A stretch of DNA of 64,000 nucleotides, taken from contig CAAGKK010000041.1 in assembly GCA_900770385.1 (NCBI GenBank), positions 62,001 to 126,000 on the forward strand. Reading direction: 5' to 3'. This DNA is from Clostridia bacterium (GTDB lineage: Bacteria; Bacillota; Clostridia; TANB77; CAG-508). The notes beneath the pieces are model-generated. The model was not told the origin of the DNA. It made no database searches and saw only the letters and a list, made by a program, of their open reading frames with translations. The translations under genes and the position numbers were made by a program. Of the stretch, positions 16,211 to 24,554 are shown one piece after another (within the stretch, counting starts at the first letter, position 1; each line of letters opens with the position of its first letter).

Positions 16211-16589
16211 GACACGCTAAAATCGATTTTAAGACATTTTTGTAATTAATTAAACAAGTTATATGCTTATGATTAAATGTATAAATTTATAAATCTAGTA
16301 TTTACTATAAATTTTTAGTAAAAATACTGATTTTAAGGGATTTATTAAGATGCTTAAAAAAGGCTAAAAAAACGACGCACGAGAATCGATTTTAAGGCGT
16401 TTTTAAAATTTAGCAATATAACTTGTTGTCCAAAAAATAAACTAAAATATGAATTTAAGAGAATTTGAAGAATTTATAAAAATTTACAAATTATAATATC
16501 AAAATTTAAATAAAATAATAATATTAGATTAAAATTATATAAGTAAAAAATATTAACACATTAGAATTGATTTTAAGAGTTTTTTATTA
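16211..16589 (+). repeat. Three spaced copies of an AATCGATTTTAAG-type motif
   Basis: Copies: 16211-16241 (ACACGCTAAAATCGATTTT, then AAGACATTTTT), 16374-16405 (ACGCACGAGAATCGATTTT, then AAGGCGTTTTT) and 16557-16589 (ACACATTAGAATTGATTTT, then AAGAGTTTTTT). Start-to-start distances are 163 and 183 bases. The sequence between copies is not conserved, so this is not a tandem repeat or CRISPR array. Confidence 0.55.
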
Positions 16590-16708
16590 AAAAGTAATAT
16601 ACGGTATTATCTATAAAAAATTGTTAAAACGAGAGTACATTAAAGAATAGTAAATTTCTAAGAAGAGGTACTTAAAATAAATAATTTCTATTTTTGTCCT
16701 ACCTTTAT

Positions 16709-16738
16709 TTGCACAAAACTTTGATTTTGTGCAATGTT
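16709..16738 (+). repeat. Palindrome and left boundary repeat of ECF/ABC cassette
   Basis: TTGCACAAAA (16709-16718), CTTTGA, TTTTGTGCAA (16725-16734) is a perfect 10-bp inverted repeat. The part CTTTGATTTTGTGCAATGTT (16719-16738) recurs as a direct repeat with one change at 20498-20517, on the far side of the ABC/sigma operon. Confidence 0.6.
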
Positions 16739-16744
16739 GTATAA

Positions 16745-16779
16745 ATAAAAATAGAGCCTAAAAGTCTCCTTTTAAGCTC
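16745..16779 (-). terminator. Terminator of the ABC/ECF operon
   Basis: Read on the minus strand, GAGCTTAAAAG, loop GAGA, CTTTTAGGCTC (one mismatch) is followed by a T-rich stretch. It lies 88 bases beyond the permease stop codon. Confidence 0.75.
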
Positions 16780-16866
16780 CACTCCTCTATTCTATATCAT
16801 TATCATTTTTAAAACTCTTACTTGCTTTTTCCAAAAATATCCTAAAATAAAATTTAATTTTATTAC

Positions 16867-18117
16867 TTATTCTACCTGATGTTTACTATATGTTTTCTTT
16901 GCACAAATTAATGCTATAACCATCATAAAAATATAAGTAATTATAGTCATCATAGGTAAATCAATAACAATATTTCCTAACTTATATGATACCATTTGAG
17001 AAAAGTTTGAATAAATCGCATTATATGGCATTAAGAATAATATTTTATTTAATATTCCAAAAGCTGACTTTATGCTCAAAAATACTGGTAACATAATAAT
17101 AGCAATATCTATTACTAATACTGTCATAGGATTTTTTAGTTTAGATGACAAGAATAATGTTAATCCCACCATACCAAACAATACTGTATATGAAATCACT
17201 ATATTATATAAAAGTGACTGGAAGAATGTTAGTGCGTATGGACTTAATATGTTAGAAAGTTGTATTGGTAAATTTCCTCCATCTGTACCAAACATTAAGA
17301 ATATTGTTCCTATTGCAAATATTAAATATATTGTAAATACTAATGTTGCAAATATATAAGATGCGATTATTTTCGCAGTTACACCTTTACTTTTTCCATA
17401 CTTTGTGGTTAATAATATTTTATCTGTACCATTTTGATACTCTCCTGCAAAAACAGATGCTAAACATATACATATAGCAATTACTCCAAATATAAGTAAT
17501 TCATAAGTGTTATACAAATTAGAATATCCATAATAAAAATCATATTCAAATGGTGTTTTTGTGTTATTAGACTTCTCTAACCAATATTCTTTTTCTTGAG
17601 GTGTATATTTTTTTCCATCATAACTTTGATTTAATTCTTCTTCTATTCTTTGTTGTCTTATTTCATAAAAATCTTTCTGTTCTTTTAAATTTAGATTAAA
17701 TAATTCAGTTATATAGCTAGTATTATAATTTGCATATACACGGTTTATATTTGTTAATAAATCAAGTCTATTATTTAAATATTTATTATAAATTTCAATA
17801 CTAAAATCCTTTTCTCCATCACTATTTGTAATAAGATTATTTGGATCATTATGCAACTCTTGTAATTTTTCTATTTCTTTTATAATCTTTTCATTTGTTA
17901 AAGTTCCAGAAATCTCTTTCATTTGTTCTTTTCTAACACTAATAGCCTCTTTACCTTTATAAAATTTTCCACTCTTATCTGTTGCTAGAAAATCTTTACC
18001 TGCCATAGAAAATAGTAATGTTATTAAAAACAAACAAACTATGATTACAATAATATTCATTTTTTTATTAAATAATTTCTTTAATTCAAATTTCACTAAT
18101 GTTCCCATATTGTTCAT
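16867..18117 (-). CDS. ABC-2 type transporter permease
   Basis: A 416-residue membrane protein. One membrane segment lies near the N-terminus (MNIIVIIVCLFLITLLFSM), then about 150 residues outside the membrane (charged, rich in Glu and Lys), then five or six segments to the C-terminus. The layout fits ABC-2 permeases of antimicrobial-peptide or bacitracin-type exporters, including the LASVFAGEYQNGTDKILLTT loop common to the family. It is last in a four-gene minus-strand operon with its ATPase 11 bases upstream, a second membrane protein and an ECF sigma factor. Substrate cannot be deduced. Confidence 0.85.
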   Translation of the reverse strand: MNNMGTLVKFELKKLFNKKMNIIVIIVCLFLITLLFSMAGKDFLATDKSGKFYKGKEAISVRKEQMKEISGTLTNEKIIKEIEKLQELHNDPNNLITNSDGEKDFSIEIYNKYLNNRLDLLTNINRVYANYNTSYITELFNLNLKEQKDFYEIRQQRIEEELNQSYDGKKYTPQEKEYWLEKSNNTKTPFEYDFYYGYSNLYNTYELLIFGVIAICICLASVFAGEYQNGTDKILLTTKYGKSKGVTAKIIASYIFATLVFTIYLIFAIGTIFLMFGTDGGNLPIQLSNILSPYALTFFQSLLYNIVISYTVLFGMVGLTLFLSSKLKNPMTVLVIDIAIIMLPVFLSIKSAFGILNKILFLMPYNAIYSNFSQMVSYKLGNIVIDLPMMTIITYIFMMVIALICAKKTYSKHQVE

Positions 18118-18128
18118 TCCTTTCTTTT

Positions 18129-19001
18129 CTATTTTTCATTATCTTGAAAATATGCTAAATATAAATCTTCTAAATTAGGTTCTATATTAACAGCATTCAC
18201 ATTTGGTTTTTGCCTACTTACAATTCTTAATTCTGTTGTATTATTTTCTTGATGAATATTAATAATACAATATTTATGATTCAGCATTTCTACTTCTTTT
18301 TTATCATAAGCAACACATTTCCATACACTGCCTCTTAAATCTTGTAAAAGTTCTTCTGGCGTTCCTGTTAATATCTTTTTACCTGCTTTCATCACAATAA
18401 TTTCATCTGCAATAAATTCAATATCTGATACAATATGAGTTGATAATATTACAATTTTATCTTGTGAAAAACTACTAATTAAGTTTCTAAACTTTACCCT
18501 TTCTTTTGGGTCTAGTCCTGCTGTTGGCTCATCTAAAATTAGAATCTTTGGGTTATTTAACATTGCTTGTGCAATTCCTAATCTTTGTTTCATTCCACCA
18601 GAAAATGTCTTTACTTTTTGTTTTTTTTCATTTTCCAAATTAACTATTTGTAATAACTCATTCACTTTCATTTCAGCCTTTTCTTTTGATAATCCCTTTA
18701 ATGCAGCAATATACATTAAAAAATCATAAGCTGTAAAATCTGGATAGTATCCAAAATCTTGTGGTAAATAACCAAGAACTTGTCTGTAATCCTCCCCTAG
18801 TTTTTTGATATCTGTTCCATTATATTTAATTTGACCAGAAGTTGGATTTTGAATACCACATATCATTCTCATAAGTGTTGTTTTTCCTGCTCCATTTGCA
18901 CCAAGTAATCCATAAACTCCTGGTTTTAGTTTTATAGAAACTCTATCCACTGCAATTTTATTTTTATATTGTTTTGTTAGCCTATCTATTGCAAGTTCCA
19001 T
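18129..19001 (-). CDS. ABC transporter ATP-binding protein
   Basis: A 290-residue ATPase. Walker A GANGAGKTTLMRMI (about 34-47), Q-loop LGYLPQDFGYYPDFTAYDFL, signature FSGGMKQRLGIAQAML, Walker B KILILDEPTAGLDP and the switch His in LSTHIVSDI are all intact. The C-terminal 70 residues form the accessory tail typical of BcrA/CcmA-type exporters. It overlaps the upstream membrane-protein gene by 16 bases (18986-19001) and lies 11 bases before the permease. It should power the permease in ATP-driven export. Confidence 0.95.
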   Translation of the reverse strand: MELAIDRLTKQYKNKIAVDRVSIKLKPGVYGLLGANGAGKTTLMRMICGIQNPTSGQIKYNGTDIKKLGEDYRQVLGYLPQDFGYYPDFTAYDFLMYIAALKGLSKEKAEMKVNELLQIVNLENEKKQKVKTFSGGMKQRLGIAQAMLNNPKILILDEPTAGLDPKERVKFRNLISSFSQDKIVILSTHIVSDIEFIADEIIVMKAGKKILTGTPEELLQDLRGSVWKCVAYDKKEVEMLNHKYCIINIHQENNTTELRIVSRQKPNVNAVNIEPNLEDLYLAYFQDNEK

Positions 19002-19729
19002 ATATAATCATCCTCCTCTTCATAAAATTGATAAACAGCTTTTATAAAATAAAATACTGTTATAATTAATAAACCTAACCATACTAAAACACTTGAAGTT
19101 TCATAAACACTAGGAAACTTTATATTAATTTTAAATAAAATCGCATTGATTAATAACATTATCGTCATATTTACAATTTCGTTTGACTTATTTTTTAATA
19201 AACGCATTGTTAAAATGTTAGCAACATTGGTTATCATAAATGGCACTAAAAAATAAAGAATTAATACATAACTTTCCTGTTCAAAATGAGTTCCAGTCAT
19301 AACTGCAAATACTGTCATTATACATAAATTAATAAATGTATTAATTATTAATTTAATTGAAATCAATTCTTTTAAGTCCATTTTACAACTCATTTCAATT
19401 TCATACATATTATATTTAAAACTTTTCTCTAACTCCATTATTTGAAGAAATGCTAATATTGGCATTACAAGTGATAAAATTAGCCTTGTTTTCTCAAAAT
19501 TCATAGATTTTATAACTAATATTCCTACCAATAATAGAATAAATTGGAAAAGGAAAGTAATTTTACTCATAAAAGGAATATATCTTTTTATCTTTTCAAA
19601 ATAGCTTTCCTTTACTGTTATTTCTGTATTTGCTATTTCCATTTTTAATATTTCTATTGATTGCCTTTTTTTATTTTCATCTATACTTGGCAATTCTCTT
19701 TTGTTTAAAATTTTTCTCCACTTATCCAT
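18986..19729 (-). CDS. Membrane protein of the ECF/ABC operon
   Basis: A 247-residue protein with a soluble N-terminal region of about 50 residues and six hydrophobic segments. It sits between the ECF sigma gene (four bases upstream) and the ATPase (16-base overlap). This position is where many ECF operons encode the anti-sigma factor, and the soluble cytoplasmic N-terminus ahead of membrane helices fits that role; it could equally be a second permease. No zinc-binding anti-sigma motif (HxxxCxxC) is present. I recognise no family with confidence, so the role is inferred from position. Confidence 0.65.
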   Translation of the reverse strand: MDKWRKILNKRELPSIDENKKRQSIEILKMEIANTEITVKESYFEKIKRYIPFMSKITFLFQFILLLVGILVIKSMNFEKTRLILSLVMPILAFLQIMELEKSFKYNMYEIEMSCKMDLKELISIKLIINTFINLCIMTVFAVMTGTHFEQESYVLILYFLVPFMITNVANILTMRLLKNKSNEIVNMTIMLLINAILFKINIKFPSVYETSSVLVWLGLLIITVFYFIKAVYQFYEEEDDYIWNLQ

Positions 19730-19733
19730 CTAA

Positions 19734-20261
19734 TTAAAAGTCCTCCTTTCCTAAATACCTACTCAATTTTTCTATTCCCTGCTTTAGCCTTGATTTAATG
19801 GTAGGGACTTTTTCATCAAGTATTTTAGATATATCTTTAATTTTCAAATCTTCATAATACTTCAAAATAATTACTTCTTTTTGTTTTTCTGGTAGCTCTT
19901 TTAATGCTTTATCAATTGAATTTTTTTGTTCTATTCTTGATAATTCATTAGAATCATTTTCTTTATAAGTTTGATTATCATCTAATTCTTCTAACTCCAC
20001 TTTATTCTCGTCAAAATAAGTATTACATACATTCATTGCTATTGTAATTAAATAACTTTTAAATTTTCCTCTATGTTTATAAGTTCCTATATATTTAATC
20101 AATTTCAAGAATATTTCCTGTGTTAAATCATAAGAAAGTGAGCTATTTCCTGTTTTATAATAACAAAATCTATAAATATCATCATAATATTTCTCAATTA
20201 ATATCTCTAATAATTCTTTATTTCCGTGCTGTATTTTATAGATTAATTCTTTATCTTCCAA
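19734..20261 (-). CDS. ECF-type RNA polymerase sigma factor
   Basis: A 175-residue sigma-70-family factor. Region 2 is at about 20-85 (DIYRFCYYKTGNSSLSYDLTQEIFLKLI), region 4 at about 115-170 (LPEKQKEVIILKYYEDLKIKDISKILDEK then TIKSRLKQGIEKL). There is no region 3, as in ECF factors. Start is TTG at 20261, seven bases after GGAGG. It heads the operon, so it probably drives its own transcription and that of the exporter in response to an envelope or antibiotic signal. The inducing signal and promoter sequence are not known; I could not find a repeated non-SigA promoter motif. Confidence 0.92.
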   Translation of the reverse strand: MEDKELIYKIQHGNKELLEILIEKYYDDIYRFCYYKTGNSSLSYDLTQEIFLKLIKYIGTYKHRGKFKSYLITIAMNVCNTYFDENKVELEELDDNQTYKENDSNELSRIEQKNSIDKALKELPEKQKEVIILKYYEDLKIKDISKILDEKVPTIKSRLKQGIEKLSRYLGKEDF

Positions 20262-20608
20262 GTAAATACCTCCTTTCTTTTATAAACTAGCTTACATATA
20301 ATATAACCTAAAAAAATATAAAAAAGATTTAAAATTTTATTAAATTTTTAAATTTTTTCATTTTAATGTTTTATTAATTATAAATTAAATATATATTTTT
20401 GTATAATGTGCGATTTTAAATTTAAAATATTATTTTATTTCTTCATCTATATCTATTATATTTCTTTTTTTACACTTGCTCTAAATTGGTCGTATTGCTT
20501 TGATTTTGCGCAATGTTATGTTTAAGAATATTCAATTCTTACCTACTTTGTATATAAAAAAATTATTAAGAAAGCTTTAAAAACTCTCTTAATAATTTTT
20601 TATTTTTT
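20262..20608. other. Intergenic region with right boundary repeat and rho terminator
   Basis: No gene seen. It contains the leader of the sigma operon, the direct-repeat copy at 20498-20517 (matching 16719-16738 at 19 of 20 bases) with a short ATTGC/GCAAT inverted repeat, and the terminator at 20556-20601. Confidence 0.6.
20556..20601. terminator. Terminator downstream of rho
   Basis: A stem of 15-16 bp, AAAAAATTATTAAGA with TCTTAATAATTTTTT (20587-20601), T-rich on the minus strand after the rho stop codon. Confidence 0.7.
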
Positions 20609-21892
20609 CTATTTTAATATGTTTTTCATTTTATCTAAAAATTCATCATTATTTTTAGTAGAAATAATTTGATTTATTAATTGTTCTGTTACTTCTATTG
20701 TATTTAAATTTGATAAAGCTTTTCTGATTGAAAATACTGTTTCTAATTCTTTTGGTGTTAATAATAAATCTTCTCTTCTAGTTCCTGATTTATTTATATC
20801 TATTGCTGGGAAAATTCGTTTTTCTGAAAGTTTTCTATCTAAGTGTACTTCCATATTACCTGTACCCTTAAATTCCTCGAAAATCACATCATCCATCCTA
20901 CTACCTGTTTCTATTAATGCTGTTGCTAAGATAGTCAAACTACCACCATTTTCTATATTTCTAGCAGCTCCAAAGAATTTTTTTGGTTTATGTAAAGCAC
21001 TTGGATCTAATCCCCCAGAAAGTGTTCTTCCAGATGTTGGTATAACTAAGTTATATGCTCTAGCTAGTCTAGTTATACTATCTAATAATATAACAACATC
21101 TTTATTTTGTTCTGTTAATCTTTTTGCCCTTTCTAATACCATTTCTGCTACCTTTACATGATGCTCAGGTAATTCATCAAAAGTTGAATATATTACTTCG
21201 CCATTTATAGATCTTTTCATATCTGTGACTTCTTCAGGTCTTTCATCTATAAGTAATACAATTAATGTTACTTCTGGGTTATTTTTTGAGATACTATTAG
21301 CTATCTTTTTTAATAATGTAGTTTTTCCAACTTTTGGAGGAGCAACAATCATTCCTCTTTGTCCTTTTCCAACAGGAGACATTAAATCTATTATTCTCAT
21401 AGCATATTCAGTAGGCACAGTTTCTAATTTTAGTCTTTCGGTAGGATATATAGGGGTTAAATCATCAAAATTTTTGCGTCTATAAGCGTTTTCAGGAGAT
21501 TGTCCATTAACTTCTCCAACAAATATTAGTGCAGGGAATTTTTCTTCTTCCTTAGGCATTCTTGAAATACCTTTAATCATATCTCCTGTATTTAGTTTAA
21601 ATCTTTTAATTTGAATTGGTGAAATATAAACATCTTTTGGTGTTGGTAAATAATTTTCACCTCTTAAAAAACCATAACCATCAGGTAGAACTTCTAGTAT
21701 ACCTTCAACAATAGTATCATCTTCATTTGTTAATTTATATCTTTCAGAATTTTTTTCTGTAACACCATTTGAACTTTTTTGTTCTGATAAAATATTAATT
21801 AAGTCTTCTTTTTTTAATTTTGATATATTTTTTATTTCTTTTTCTTTTGCTAATTCCTTTAATTGAGATAAAGTATACTCTTCTATCCCCAT
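20609..21892 (-). CDS. rho: Transcription termination factor Rho
   Basis: A hexameric RNA helicase that ends transcription of untranslated RNA. Of 427 residues, the first 40 form the Rho-N helical domain (YTLSQLKELAKEKEI), about 60-130 the cold-shock-type RNA-binding domain (LEVLPDGYGFLRG, SPIQIKRFKLNTGD), and the rest the RecA-type motor: Walker A VAPPKVGKTTLLKKIA, Walker B VVILLDSITRLARAYN, and the Q/R-loop region SGGLDPSALHKPKKFFGAARN. Start ATG 21892 follows AGGGGG. It lies downstream of yabP-yabQ-divIC on the same strand, separated by the AT-rich hairpin at 21971-22002. Confidence 0.97.
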   Translation of the reverse strand: MGIEEYTLSQLKELAKEKEIKNISKLKKEDLINILSEQKSSNGVTEKNSERYKLTNEDDTIVEGILEVLPDGYGFLRGENYLPTPKDVYISPIQIKRFKLNTGDMIKGISRMPKEEEKFPALIFVGEVNGQSPENAYRRKNFDDLTPIYPTERLKLETVPTEYAMRIIDLMSPVGKGQRGMIVAPPKVGKTTLLKKIANSISKNNPEVTLIVLLIDERPEEVTDMKRSINGEVIYSTFDELPEHHVKVAEMVLERAKRLTEQNKDVVILLDSITRLARAYNLVIPTSGRTLSGGLDPSALHKPKKFFGAARNIENGGSLTILATALIETGSRMDDVIFEEFKGTGNMEVHLDRKLSEKRIFPAIDINKSGTRREDLLLTPKELETVFSIRKALSNLNTIEVTEQLINQIISTKNNDEFLDKMKNILK

Positions 21893-21970
21893 AAGATACC
21901 CCCTACTTTATTATTTTTCATATTAATTTAATTTTTTGGAAAAAATAAGAATAAAAATTTATAATAATAT

Positions 21971-22002
21971 AAAGAAAAAATATTAAAAAATATTTTTTCT
22001 TT
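21971..22002 (-). terminator. AT-only hairpin after divIC
   Basis: AAAGAAAAAATAT (21971-21983) pairs with ATATTTTTTCTTT (21990-22002), ending right at the divIC stop codon. Weak stem composition lowers confidence. Confidence 0.5.
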
Positions 22003-22282
22003 ATTTATTGATATCAATATATACTCGTTCGTTATCTGAATACATGTCCAATTTCTCTCTAGCAATTTTTTCTATATAATCATCTGAATTTAAATTGTCT
22101 TTTTCATTAATTAAAGTTTGTTGATATAATTTTGCAGATTTAATTTTATCTTCATAATAAGCTTGTTGAGAATTATATGAATTTAAAGTTTTTTGTTGAT
22201 TAATTAATATTATACCAACATTTATAAATAAAATTGTTAGACATATTTTTTTTATAAATTTATTTTTAAAGATATTTTTCAT
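22001..22282 (-). CDS. Septum formation initiator DivIC/FtsB-like
   Basis: A 93-residue division protein: short basic N-terminus, one membrane segment (about 12-27, ICLTILFINVGIILIN), a coiled coil (about 30-65), then the conserved C-terminal block DDYIEKIAREKLDMYSDNERVYIDI. This is the DivIC/FtsB layout; the protein joins FtsL and DivIB at the divisome. In many clostridia and bacilli the order is yabP-yabQ-divIC, exactly what is seen here. Short upstream distance to yabQ (82 bases) allows cotranscription, but a vegetative promoter in the gap would be expected and none stands out. Confidence 0.9.
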   Translation of the reverse strand: MKNIFKNKFIKKICLTILFINVGIILINQQKTLNSYNSQQAYYEDKIKSAKLYQQTLINEKDNLNSDDYIEKIAREKLDMYSDNERVYIDINK

Positions 22283-22364
22283 AAGTAATCACTTTCATAC
22301 TAAAATTTATATACTCATACGGAAATACCGTAATTAACTATATTATATTCTTCTACAAATTATA

Positions 22365-22871
22365 CTAAATTCCTTCCTTTTTATCAAGTTTTTTGTTTAA
22401 TATTTTAATATTTTTTATTTTATTAATTAATTTAGTAATATATTTACTAAAATTGATACAAATAAAGTAAATAGGTTTTATAAAGACTTTTTTTAATATA
22501 GAAAATATAAAAATAAAAGGCTTTGTCAAAAAATATATTATTTTATAAATAAATGTTTTTATTATATTTAATATATACACATTTATTTTTATAAAAAAAT
22601 TGCTAATAAATAACATATATATAATACTACCTATACTTATGCCTATAAAAATATAAAATCTTAATTCACCATTATTAAATTTAAATATAAATGCTAAAGT
22701 TAGTATACCTGTAAGAAACCAAAAGAGGATATCTTCAATATATGTAACTATATCTGTAGTTTTAAATGTTTTTCTTAAAATTCTAAAAATATCAAAAATA
22801 ACACCTATTAATAAGCCTAGAATTGTAAATATAAAAAATGAATATAATTGCTCTATATTATTTGAATACAT
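22365..22871 (-). CDS. yabQ: Spore cortex protein YabQ
   Basis: A 168-residue membrane protein needed for spore cortex formation. The N-terminal half carries the family features: EQLYSFFIFTILGLLIGVIFDIFRILRKTFKTTDIVTYIEDILFW, then two or three more hydrophobic stretches. The C-terminal half is a long, highly basic and hydrophobic, low-complexity extension rich in Ile, Lys and Phe. Gene order next to yabP and divIC makes the call firm despite low sequence complexity. It is expected to act in the outer forespore membrane of the mother cell. Confidence 0.9.
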   Translation of the reverse strand: MYSNNIEQLYSFFIFTILGLLIGVIFDIFRILRKTFKTTDIVTYIEDILFWFLTGILTLAFIFKFNNGELRFYIFIGISIGSIIYMLFISNFFIKINVYILNIIKTFIYKIIYFLTKPFIFIFSILKKVFIKPIYFICINFSKYITKLINKIKNIKILNKKLDKKEGI

Positions 22872-22880
22872 TCAAATCAC

Positions 22881-23177
22881 CTATTTAAAAATTTTACTAA
22901 GTAGACTTTCCCCTTTTTTTTCTAAATCTTTTTGACTATAAGATAAAGATAGTATTTCACCTTCTATAATTACTTCTGATGTATCAAGACTAAGTTTGTT
23001 AATTCTTAAATTATCCCCTTTTACTGTTAATAAGCCTAAATCGGTTTCAACAATAACGATTTGATCATCAAAACTAATAACATCTAATACTCCTGAAATT
23101 GATAACTTGTTTCTATTTTCCAAAAGTAGGTTTTGGATAACATTTGTATTAACCATTTTTCTTTCTTCAGCAGTCAT
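22881..23177 (-). CDS. yabP: Sporulation protein YabP
   Basis: A 98-residue protein of the YabP/YqfC family. I set the start at ATG 23177 (MTAEERKMVN), preceded by AAGGAG; a longer frame upstream lacks a ribosome site. The core NKLSISGVLDVISFDDQIVIVETDLGLLTVKGDNLRINKLSLDTSEVIIEGEI is the characteristic beta-rich domain. It is the first gene of the yabP-yabQ-divIC group and lies nine bases before yabQ. In B. subtilis yabP mutants fail to make cortex. The exact mechanism is unknown. Confidence 0.9.
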   Translation of the reverse strand: MTAEERKMVNTNVIQNLLLENRNKLSISGVLDVISFDDQIVIVETDLGLLTVKGDNLRINKLSLDTSEVIIEGEILSLSYSQKDLEKKGESLLSKIFK

Positions 23178-23281
23178 AAATATCACTCCTTTTGTAAACA
23201 TATATAGAATATATATTCAGGTTTCACATAAAATATAACTAAAAAAGAAAATAAAGGTTGATTTTAATTAAATTATTGCTT

Positions 23282-24481
23282 TTATATAGAATGTTTGCCT
23301 TTGCTATTTATGTTTCTGGCAAAGGTAATACTATTGTATCCGTATTTATTTTTTATTTTATCTAAAGTATTATCTAAATCATCTAATTTATGACTTCTAT
23401 TATCAAACAGAGTGATTTGTTCACTTTTATTATCTGTTAAATTATCAACCCTAATTCCTATTAATCTTACAAATTGAAAGTTGTAAAGACTATGTAAAAG
23501 AGATTTAGATATTGAATAAATTTCTTGCGAATTATTTGTTGGAGTTGATAATTTTTTTTGATGAGAATATGTTATAAACTCATTAGTTTTAATTTGAACA
23601 TTAATAACATACCCCTTTAAATTCTGTTTTCTTAATCTAAACCCTATTTTTTCAGATAATACTAATAGAATATGTTCTAATTCTTCTAAATTGTTAATAT
23701 CTTTTGGTAATGTAATGGAATTACCAATACCTTTTGGATTTTCCTTTTTGGAATTAATAATAGAATCATCTATCCCATTTGAATATTCCCATATTAATTT
23801 TCCAAACTTTCCAAACTTTTTGATTATAGTTGGTTTATCGTAATTAGCAAGGTCTTTTATTCTATAAATACCTAATAAATTAAGCTTAGGTACGCTTTTT
23901 TTACCAACCATAAATAAATTATCTATTGATAAATCCCACATTTTGTTCTTTATTTCATCAGAATATAAAGTATGTATTTTATCTGGTTTTTCAAAATCAG
24001 AAGCCATTTTAGCTAATACTTTTCTATTAGATAGACCAATATTAACTGTATAGCCAAATTTTATTTTTATATCTGTACTAATTTTCTTAGCTATGCAAAA
24101 AAAGTCATTTCTACTTTTTATTAAATCTGAAAAATCTATAAAACATTCATCTATTGAAAATCTTTCAATAGCATCCGTATATGTCAATAGATACTTATAT
24201 AAAGTATCTGAATATGTAGAATAAATTGAATGATTAGATGGAAATATTCTTAATTTAGGACATTTCTTTTTAGCTTGATATATTGTTTCGGCAGTTTTTA
24301 TGCCAAACTGTTTTGCAATATTACTTTTAGCTAAAACAATTCCATGTCTTTGTTTTTCATCTCCACCAATAATTGATGCAATAGTTCTTATATCTGTATC
24401 AAATCCGTTTTTTAACATTTCTACAGCAGTCCAAGATAGAAAAGCATTATTAACATCTATATGCATAATATATTTATTCAT
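23282..24481 (-). CDS. Y-family translesion DNA polymerase (DinB/UmuC-like)
   Basis: A 399-residue error-prone polymerase. The palm starts with IMHIDVNNAFLSW, carrying the first catalytic Asp, and continues with ERFSIDECFIDFSDL, carrying the Asp-Glu pair. The helix-hairpin-helix region (LFMVGKKSVPKLNLLGIYRIKDLANYD) and the little-finger domain follow. Start is ATG 24481, not the longer frame to 24511, because GGTGA lies just before it. Its promoter has a LexA-type box in the spacer, so SOS induction is expected. The N-terminal NNAFLSW differs from the NAFFASVE of classical DinB and suits the clostridial UmuC-like branch. Confidence 0.92.
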   Translation of the reverse strand: MNKYIMHIDVNNAFLSWTAVEMLKNGFDTDIRTIASIIGGDEKQRHGIVLAKSNIAKQFGIKTAETIYQAKKKCPKLRIFPSNHSIYSTYSDTLYKYLLTYTDAIERFSIDECFIDFSDLIKSRNDFFCIAKKISTDIKIKFGYTVNIGLSNRKVLAKMASDFEKPDKIHTLYSDEIKNKMWDLSIDNLFMVGKKSVPKLNLLGIYRIKDLANYDKPTIIKKFGKFGKLIWEYSNGIDDSIINSKKENPKGIGNSITLPKDINNLEELEHILLVLSEKIGFRLRKQNLKGYVINVQIKTNEFITYSHQKKLSTPTNNSQEIYSISKSLLHSLYNFQFVRLIGIRVDNLTDNKSEQITLFDNRSHKLDDLDNTLDKIKNKYGYNSITFARNINSKGKHSI

Positions 24482-24499
24482 ATTAATATCACCACATAT

Positions 24500-24528
24500 A
24501 TTATAAAACATATGTTCTGCAATGTCAA
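24500..24528 (-). promoter_or_regulatory. SOS promoter of the Y-family polymerase with LexA box
   Basis: On the minus strand TTGACA (24523-24528) and TATAAT (24500-24505) are spaced by 17 bases. Between them AGAAC-ATAT-GTTTT (24505-24518) matches the firmicute LexA box closely. LexA binding there would block polymerase directly. Confidence 0.85.
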
Positions 24529-24529
24529 G

Positions 24530-24553
24530 AAAGCGGATAATCTTATCCGCTTT
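24530..24553 (-). terminator. Hairpin after the aspartokinase gene
   Basis: AAAGCGGATA (24530-24539) pairs with TATCCGCTTT (24544-24553), four-base loop, directly beyond the aspartokinase stop and before the SOS promoter. Confidence 0.7.
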
Positions 24554-24554
24554 A

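Larger units (their letters stand above)
15833..16744. other. About 0.9 kb AT-rich noncoding region with repeated motifs
   Basis: No open frame with a start, ribosome site or protein-like composition. It holds the right arm of the direct repeat at 15873-15965, three copies of an AATCGATTTTAAG-type motif at about 16211, 16374 and 16557, a weaker one near 16327, and a strong palindrome at 16709-16734. Function not known. Confidence 0.6.

Noticed and set aside
16211..16589. Possible CRISPR array from regularly spaced similar motifs.
   Set aside because: Spacing is 163 and 183 bases, copies are imperfect and there are no cas genes.
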